Origin: Cymodocea nodosa | Taxonomy: Eukaryota; Streptophyta; Magnoliopsida; Alismatales; Cymodoceaceae | Assembly (NCBI GenBank): GCA_036874045.1 | Contig: CM072340.1 | Coordinates: 3,549,001-3,613,000 of the forward strand | Direction: 5' to 3' | Length of the DNA: 64,000 bases | Part shown: in pieces, positions 56,992 through 64,000 of the stretch | Position numbering within the stretch: position 1 is the first letter of the stretch | How the letters are laid out: each line of letters begins with the position of its first letter | The notes under the pieces: model-generated | Seen by the model: only the letters and a program-made list of their open reading frames with translations | What the model was told of the DNA's origin: nothing | Databases searched by the model: none | Program-made: the position numbers and the translations under genes

Positions 56992-59279
56992 TTGTTGCTG
57001 TTACAACCTGCGATGATGGTCTCCAAGTTCTACAAAGGTCGTGGCCGAGGAAAAGGCAAAAGCAGAAGAGATAGAAAAGGAAAAGAAATAGAGAATGATG
57101 AAGTTCCACGTACTTGGTTCAAGAAAATACTTCGAGTGGATAGAAGGTTAGCTGAAATTTATAAAGATTACTTCTTTCCTCAAGGTATATTAGATGAAGT
57201 TAGACAAGAACTTCAAAATACTGATGAAAGTATTACATACATGGGTTTTCGAAGTAAATATGATAGAGAATACAAAATGAAATGTGCTGAGATTGCATTT
57301 CTAGAACAATATGCAAAATATTTGAAAAAGGTGTAGGTTCATCAAATAGAACTCCTCAAACTCCTATAAACGGTACAAGACTACATGCATTTGAGGAAGA
57401 GCATGAATCAGCTATCCCTACTCCTTTATATTCAAAACAAGTAGAATCAGATATTGCTGTAGACAAAACAAAAGTTGACAGTATTCGAAAGGCCGTTGCA
57501 ATAGAAAGTGCCTTAGAAGAATTAAAGCAAAAAACTTTTATGGAGCAATTTGAAAAGAAAACAGTAATAGTTGAAAAGGAAAAACAGAAATGTTATAGAA
57601 GAAGGAAAGTCAGAAAAATTATGTCTAAGGAAACAAAGTTTATTGAAAAAGGAAAATAAGATGAAAATTTATTTCAAAAGGACAATGTATGTCTAGACAT
57701 TGTACCTTATTGTGCATCTGATAAACTCATCAGTTCTGAGCACACTAAAACTGATGAAGATAATGAGACTTTATTTTCCCTTGCTAGAAAGCTTGAGAAG
57801 AAATACAAGTCAAATATGAGCTCAAGTTTTTCTATTAGTACAAGTCCTGATGATGCAGAAATTAACAAATCAGAGCATCAGGCACCTAACATTGAACAAG
57901 TTATTGCAGATATAATTGACAATGTTGAAGCAATAACTAGTTCATAGGCTGAATTGTCTAGAGTAGCAGATATTGAAAATGTTAAAACTCAAGAAGAGCT
58001 AAAAGTTAACCAGCCTTCTACAGAATCTATAGAAGTAGAGTTTGAGAATTCACAGCATGAATCAATGGAATTATCTGTTGAACAAAATGAACAATTACAG
58101 ATAGATACACTAGCTGTAGAATATGTGGAAAAATTGAACTCTGAACATTCTGTAGACACTAAACAGATGAATGTTGAGCATATTGACAATGTTCCTAACA
58201 CTATTGAAGCTGAAGAATCAAGCTTACCTGAGTAGCTTCAAGATAATATTTTGGAAGAGGAACAACATGGCATTCATTTTGAAGAAGAGGTTCCTGAAGA
58301 TGAATTAAACTTTGAATCACTACTTCAGGTATCACCTTCTTTGTGTACAATATTAAACATTCAAGGTAATGCAATTCATTTTAGATCTGAAGAAGTATTG
58401 TAGAAATACAATAATCTGATTACATGTCAGATTTTGCATGCTCGTCCAGTAAAATTCAGAAATTTGATGGAAATAAGAGATCTATTTGAGTTTCAAGGCC
58501 TCATTAAATTCTAGCCAGTAAGAATGAAATGGAAGCAATACACAGAGCTTATTGCAGCTTTTTATAGCAATCTGGTCAAGAATGGAAATTTTCTGAAAAC
58601 TCAAATAAATCAACAGCAGTTTATATTGTCTCCTGCGTTAATTTTTGAAGTTTTAGGATTAAAGAATGAAGGTGTTGTTGCGAACATATTTGACATGATT
58701 AGACAACTGGAATGGAACATTCAGTTTTTATCAAAAATTCCAGATGTATATTCTGAAATGAGATTAATGGAAAATCTGAATGTAGAGGCAAGGTTTATTG
58801 CAAATATATTGCATGCAAATTTATTTCAGAGAGTTGGACACAATTTGGAAGTCAGCAGAAGCTGTTTATATGCAACTTATGGCCTGCTGAATAGAATTCA
58901 AATAAATTGGTTTGATGTTTTTATGTCTCAACTACAGCATATGAGTTCAAAGTTATTTTATGGTGATGTTGTATGTAGAATCCTTGCAAGCCAATTGACT
59001 TTATCCGACTGGCCCTCTGAAACTAAAGGCATGAGAGCATTTAGTGTCAAAGATTTGCAAAAATTCCAGGCCATGCATAAACCTCAATGACAACAACAAC
59101 AACAACCTGATACAGACCATATTCAACGACAACAATAGAGTTATTCAGTTCAAGCAGAACAACCAACCCAGCTACCTCCTGACTTAGATGCAATGCGTAA
59201 CGACATTAGAAATGATATTAGGTATCTTGGAGATAAAATATGTAATGCTATAAGTGATATACTTAGGAGGGGTCGATAA
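56992..59279 (+). pseudogene. SireB ORF3, B2 copy (most complete)
   Basis: About 760 codons from MLLLQPAMMVSKFYKG to ISDILRRGR and stop at 59277-59279. Domains: basic N-terminus (KGRGRGKGKSRRDRKGKE); PRTWFKKILRVDRRLAEIYK; a Lys/Glu-rich and Ser-rich acidic coiled-coil middle; the ORF3 core (HARPVKF, IRDLFEFQGLIKF, LIAAFYSNL, VLGLKNEG, LNVEARFIANILHANLFQR, LLNRIQINWFDVF, LFYGD); a Gln-rich stretch (about 59088-59140); C-terminal DMRNDIR-like helix. Stops at 57334, 57658, 57946, 58233 and near 58402 and 58514 break it. Env-position gene; no signal peptide or membrane segment is evident, so it is not an obvious envelope. Confidence 0.78.
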
Positions 59280-59774
59280 CTGTTTTTGTTTGTTTCTAAA
59301 TACAAAATGTAATGTTTGTATTACTTGTTTGATTCATTGAACAATACATTTTTTTGTAAATGTGTTCAATTATTATTCTTGTTTACAGAAATTGTTGTTG
59401 TAATTCTCTTATATATATATATATATATATATTCTCTGTAATTATCTTTTTGATTAATGACAAAAAGGGGGAGAAATATTATAAAAAGATGATTATGATC
59501 TTAATTGCATATATATATTATAAAAGGAGATACTATTTAAATGGTTATTGACAGATGATTATTAGAAAACTGATACTTATATAATTATTGACATCTGAGA
59601 GTTTTAGTTCTGAGAGGTAAAATTTACACAAACAATAGAAATAAGCTTAAGTGAACTTAAGTCAATAAACAAGTTTGTTGAATTAAAAGTTAACCCAACG
59701 AAGGTGCTTTGTTGAGTTAAACATATTTCATAATTGATTTAATATGGTTTTACAATCATCAAAAAGGGGGAGAT
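59280..59774 (+). other. SireB B2 3' spacer and polypurine tracts
   Basis: Has (AT)n at 59410-59432, a first tract ACAAAAAGGGGGAGAAA at 59459-59475 and the LTR-proximal tract AAAAAGGGGGAGAT ending at 59774. ATCATCAAAAA (59757-59765 region) and TTTTGATGATG (59789-59800 region) form an inverted pair across the LTR start. Confidence 0.8.
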
Positions 59775-60590
59775 TGTTGAGTATTTTTGTTTTGATGATG
59801 TGTGCTGAATGAAAATAATCATATTTGCTCAATTACTATTGCTTGTGAAAAGAAATTAAAATCATCAATTAATACAGAAAAAGCTTACTGATATAAATAC
59901 TTGTTTGTATTAGATTTGAAGTTAATAACTAGTTGTTTCATTGCATTAATTTCTCATTTAACTAAACGTTAAGTTAAAGTGTGTTTTAATTGAAAAGCAT
60001 GATATGTTTTAAAGTTATATCTTCTGTATCATGAACAGTGCACATTTAGACAACTCATTAAGTTAGAGTTTTGTTTGTATAGAGGTCACGTGAGAACTTG
60101 TTAAGTTAAAGGCTTAAAGGTTAAAATAGGTCATGTGATAACTCGTTAAGTTAGTGAGTAAAAGAAGAGACGAAGTCGTTAAGTTAGTGTTATACACGTG
60201 GTGAAATTATAAGTTACGAATGTTGTATTGTATCACGTGAGGTGCACATGTTTAACTCGTTAAGTTAACATAACTGAACGCGTTGAGTTGCTATATTGAA
60301 CACTAAGGCAACGCGTTAGGTTAGCGTTATAAACTTAAGTTGTTATTTTTACACGTGGTAAAATTCTTATTATAAAAACATTTGTTTATTACTGAATCGG
60401 TGAGTTAAAGTTTTTTCAGAGACTTACAGTCATAACTATCCGAAAGGTAACTTAAGTCATGCTTTCAGGTCTTGACACGTGTCTCACTAGTTTTATCATA
60501 TAAAGAGTTTTTTGGTGACTTACATCCGTAACTATCCGAAACTTAAACTATTTTCGGTGAGTTATCGTTTAACCTTCCGAAAGAAAGGTT
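59775..60590 (+). mobile_element. SireB B2 3' LTR, truncated
   Basis: Starts TGTTGAGTATTTTTG as the reference LTR and matches it to about 36280, ending at GAAAGGTT (60590). The TATA region and LTR 3' end are missing. Five GTTAAGTTA-class direct repeats remain between 60050 and 60270. Confidence 0.85.
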
Positions 60591-60832
60591 CTTTTATAAC
60601 ATTTCTCCCCCTTTTTGTTATTAATCAAAAAGATGATTACATAGAATATAAACGAGAGACACATTTACAACAAAGCTTTCTATAAACAATAATAAGAATT
60701 TGAACCATTTATAGAAAAATGTATTGTTCAAAGAATCAAACAATAAATTCAAACATTACATATAGTATTCAAATACAAGCAAACAGACTTTTATCTATCC
60801 CTCCTAAGTATATCACTTATAGCATTACATAT
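60591..60832 (-). mobile_element. SireC fragment (ORF3 end and spacer)
   Basis: Minus-strand piece similar to 13865-14100: a purine tract (60604-60617), the 3' spacer, then the end of an ORF3 (compare ISDILRR). Cut on the left by the B2 LTR and on the right by insertion of SireD at ACATTACATAT. Confidence 0.65.
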
Positions 60833-62073
60833 TGTAGGATCGTCGTATCACAAGAGAGGGGGGCTGAATTGTGTCTTTAGTTAATTAAAATTACTAGCGG
60901 ATAAAACAAGAGTACAAAAACACTTGTAAATAAAATTCTATTCTTTATAAACTTTAAAGATAGAATTTACAATATCTTTTCAGCTCAATTTCCTTCTTGA
61001 CGGTTTTGATACAGTAATGTCCGATATACAATTCAAGTAGAAAATGAAGTCTTTATTCAAAACTAATTTTGAATTGTATAAAACTTGATCTTTATGCACA
61101 TAGCTCATTTCCTTCTTTTTGCTAAGCGTCTGTATCTCTTCTTCTCTAGTTGTTGAATTTACAAACTACTTGCATTTGCACCTCCTTTTCTGAAATTGCT
61201 TGGAATTTCGGACTTCTTCTGATGTTGGAGAATTTTTCTAAATATGAATATTCGAACTTAACTTTTCAATTAGGGATCCGGATTGAATATTCAGACTTGG
61301 TTTTTGAGATTGGGATCCTTTGATGTAATTTAGCTCATACTCTCTATTAGTAGTTGAACTTTATCTTCACATTCAGCATGTTCATCCACTTAATCCATAA
61401 TCCACGTACTAATTTTTTATTTAATTCAAATTACTATATTTTTGAATTTTCACTTTCTCCACTATCATTTTGAATTTCCACGATCTCCACTCGTAGATTC
61501 ACCGAAACTTTATCTTCCTGGACTTTTGTGGAATATCTTCTAAGTCTTCATTTTAGTCGAACACTTATCCATTAAGTCCTGTAAAAACTTGAACACCTAT
61601 CTGTAACTCTTCAAGTTTTTGCACCTGCAAAACACGTGACTAAACATAGCAAACTTATCTGTTTGTTAGTCATTTTATAAAACTCGAACAGTTATCTATC
61701 TATGCATATAAAAACTCGAACAGTTATCTAACTCTTCGATTTTCATTACCGAACGCACATGGAAAACACGTGAGAACTTAAAACATTAAAAACACACATG
61801 TAGATAACTTAAGTATACAAGTTTTTGGCATAACTCTTCGATTAAATCGAAACGTTAACTATCCAAAAGTTTAACTATGAAATGCTAACTATCCGAAAAC
61901 TTTAACTATTCGAAAGCTCTAACTATCTGAAAGTTAACTATTCAAATTTTTAAATGAAACTTTTTGATAACTTATCAACATTTAATTACGTGACTATTAT
62001 ACTTAGAAAATATTATTTAAACTTATTTAAAAACTTTAATAAAGCATTCATCATCAAAACAAAATTCCTAACA
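60833..62073 (-). mobile_element. SireD 3' LTR (minus strand)
   Basis: TGTAGGATCG (60833) to CCTAACA (62073), 1241 bases; on the minus strand it begins TGTTAGGAATTTTG and ends CGATCCTACA, sharing its 3' end with SireB. It carries a row of TAACTATCCGAAA-type words (61850-61950) and CACGTG boxes (61633, 61766). The 5' LTR is outside the window. Confidence 0.85.
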
Positions 62074-62398
62074 ATCTCCCCCTTTTTGATGATGTCAAAA
62101 CCTAATAAGTCAAATAATCTTCTCCCCCTTTTTGACATTATAAAAAAGTAAATAAAATGTAAGGAAGAAAAACTTGCTAAGTATATATTATTCAAAAAGA
62201 TATTTTTTTATTTATTTTTTAAACATGCATAACTATCGTGGATAAGAATAAATTGTTTAAATAAAACTGTTTTAAACATAAATTGTTAAAAACAAGTATA
62301 TGATCATTAAATGCAATAAACAGTTTACAAAGATTACACAAGTAAGTTTTTGGTAACAAATTACAATAAATAAATCATGCAATACATAATTTGTATAA
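62074..62398 (-). other. SireD polypurine tracts and 3' spacer
   Basis: Purine tract abutting the LTR (62074-62087 in reverse) and a second at 62121-62134. CATCATCAAAA (62049-62059) pairs with TTTTGATGATG (62084-62094). The remaining spacer is AT-rich without a gene. Confidence 0.8.
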
Positions 62399-64000
62399 TC
62401 ACAAGCCTCTTTGTCTTCGAAAAAGATTGATTAGAGTATTTGAAATTTGCCTTGCAATTTCTGTACTTACTCTATTGATCTAATCAATTATTGCTTGATC
62501 TAAATCAGAATGTGAAACTTGTGATGGTTGCTGTAAAAATTCAATATTTATGTCTATATGTAAATCTGTATGTGTATCTGTATTTATACCTATATTTGTA
62601 TCTATATGTTGCTGTTGTTTTGAAAACTGTGTCAACTATTACTATTGCTATTGTGACTGATTTTGCCAATCTTGTTGTTGTTGTTGCTGTCGAATTACAA
62701 GTGCATCTGCTTCGTGGTATTTTTGTAGTTCCTTTGTAGAGAAAGATCTTGATTTTAATCTTTTCTATGACCAAGGTGTAATATCTGTTTAACTTACCGC
62801 AATTCTCAAAAGTGTATCACCATAAAATAATTTACTCTGCAAGTTTAAGATATGAGAAATGAAAATATTATACCAGTTCACTTGTATATTGTTAATTAAT
62901 GCATATGTAACATAAAGACAGCATCTGCCTACTTTTACACCATGACCAAACCTCTGAAAGAGTGAAGCATGTAGTATTTTTGCAATAAAACGTGCTTGGC
63001 CATTTAAATCATTTAGTAATCCTATTGGATTGTTGGCAGTCGGATCTTTGGCTAAACTTTTAATGTCCCATCCCAACTGATAAACCTGTTTTCTTTCTGA
63101 TAATTTAACTCCTTCATTTTTCAGACTAAGTACTTGATAAAGTAATTCTGGAGTTAAATATATATCGTAGTCTTGTATATTGGAAACAAGAATACCTTCT
63201 TCCACTGTTAAGTTTGAGTAAAAATAACTTATAATTTATGGTTAACTAGATGGCCTCGCTATTGTGGAAGTAGAGTCAACAAGCCTTGAAATTCAAACAT
63301 CTCTCGTATATGTGCCATCCCTTCAAACTTAACTGGTCTTGAATATAAAACTGTAAAAGTTTTATATGTTTGAAATTTTTTATAACAGGAACTATTTTTG
63401 AACCATAACAATGTATTTTCGTTTAAATTCTATTCAGGATTAGGTATTTTCCTGTTATGATGTTCTAATCTGGGACTTGTTTCAATATTATCAGCAGCAT
63501 CTATATTTTCAGATCTTTCAGAACTGGTGGAATTTCTATCAAAGCTAGTATAAATGTCTGAAATATCTGTTATTGTCATATCAATAATCTACTAAATTTC
63601 CTCTATTTATACTTCTTGAAATATATCAGTATCAACAGTCTCTATATTTTTCTATCTATCAGCAACATTTATGTTGATAATTGATCTATATAATAATTGT
63701 CTCTATATGAAAGAATGTTTTATATGTGTTTGTGTAATAGAATCATCCTGTATTTCTGAAATTTCTATAATTGAGACGTTGGTAGTGTTATATTCTATTT
63801 GTAACTGTGTAGTTTGTTGATTATATACATTTATCAACAAATATACTATATATTGTAACAGACATAACCACATGTATAAAATGTAGTATAAGCAACTATA
63901 CCAAAAATCAAAAATCTCTATCCGAGATACAGTAAGAGGCAGAATATCTGTACATTCCTCTTCAAATGAAATATCTTCAAAATTCATAGACTTAGTGTCT
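62399..64000 (-). pseudogene. SireD ORF3, partial and degraded
   Basis: The stop is at 62399-62401 after FRRQRGL; the gene runs beyond base 64000. The core is recognisable: LYSRPVKFEGMAHI, MFEFQGLLTLL, ITPELL-like YLTPELLYQVLSLKNEG, LLNDLNGQARFIAKILHASLFQRFGHG, INNIQVNWYNIF and LFYGD. After this come a Gln-rich block (62660-62695) and a C-terminal helix. The N-terminal half (63210-64000) is full of stops. Same gene family as SireB and unit E ORF3. Confidence 0.7.
62551..62612 (-). repeat. Degenerate hexamer repeat inside SireD ORF3
   Basis: Short repeats built from TGTAAATC, TGTATC and TATACC words. In the gene's frame they encode a run of alternating Asp/Asn/His/Ile/Thr residues; other frames give Tyr/Arg/Lys runs that look like genes but are repeat shadows. 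Confidence 0.5.

Noticed and set aside
62541..62774. Minus and plus frames rich in Tyr/Arg/Lys or Val/Leu/Tyr
   Set aside because: Produced by a degenerate hexamer repeat inside SireD ORF3.

Overview
The window looks like a slice of a repeat-rich, AT-rich plant nuclear genome, probably a flowering plant. I cannot name the species. Nearly all of it is LTR-retrotransposon sequence nested, broken and inverted. I see no intact host gene, no rRNA or tRNA gene, no CRISPR array and no bacterial-type operon. The plant assignment rests on Athila-type Ty3 Gag/Pol motifs, Sirevirus-type Ty1 features (initiator-Met primer site, several polypurine tracts, an extra ORF downstream of Pol), a Tnt1/Tork-type Ty1 element and a plant-style F-box protein.

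Names used below. LTR-A: a roughly 2-kb Ty3/Athila-like LTR or arm. SireG, SireB (copies B-minus, B1, B2, mini-B), SireC and SireD: Ty1/copia Sirevirus-like elements. TorkF: a short-LTR copia element. Unit E: an ORF3-type gene, an Athila-like gag and a captured F-box gene. ORF3: a gene family in the env-like position with a recurring RPV core; it resembles the domain Pfam calls a putative plant transposon protein (PF20167), but I could not run the search.

Layout: 1-1776 LTR-A arm A1. 1777-8455 SireG on the minus strand (3' LTR, polypurine tracts, ORF3, RNase H and RT remnant). 8456-11844 two LTR-A arms head to head (A2 and A-prime, centre about 10630). 11845-17650 SireB minus (3' LTR, ORF3). 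17650-28900 unit E minus, with TorkF inserted at 22346-28025 between perfect TTATT duplications. 29350-33460 Athila-like pol, minus. 33465-39455 a second head-to-head LTR-A pair (A3 and A4, centre about 37353), with A3 split by mini-B (34904-37177, ATCTA duplication). 39456-40507 deleted Athila-like element, plus. 40508-45806 SireB copy B1, plus. 45807-52134 unit E, plus. 52616-60590 SireB copy B2, plus. 60591-60832 SireC fragment, minus. 60833-64000 SireD, minus.

Reading outward from 37353 in both directions gives the same order: LTR-A, Athila-like internal region, ORF3 of E, gag, F-box, SireB 3' half, SireB LTR. The window therefore looks like a large inverted duplication changed later by insertions (TorkF, mini-B, B1) and deletions. 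Other points to pursue are the F-box gene inside a retroelement unit and a family of short hairpin motifs shared by the LTRs and internal promoters of unrelated Ty1 and Ty3 elements. All coding regions are treated as pseudogenes because each has stops, frameshifts or truncations. Positions of junctions are by eye and may be off by several bases.
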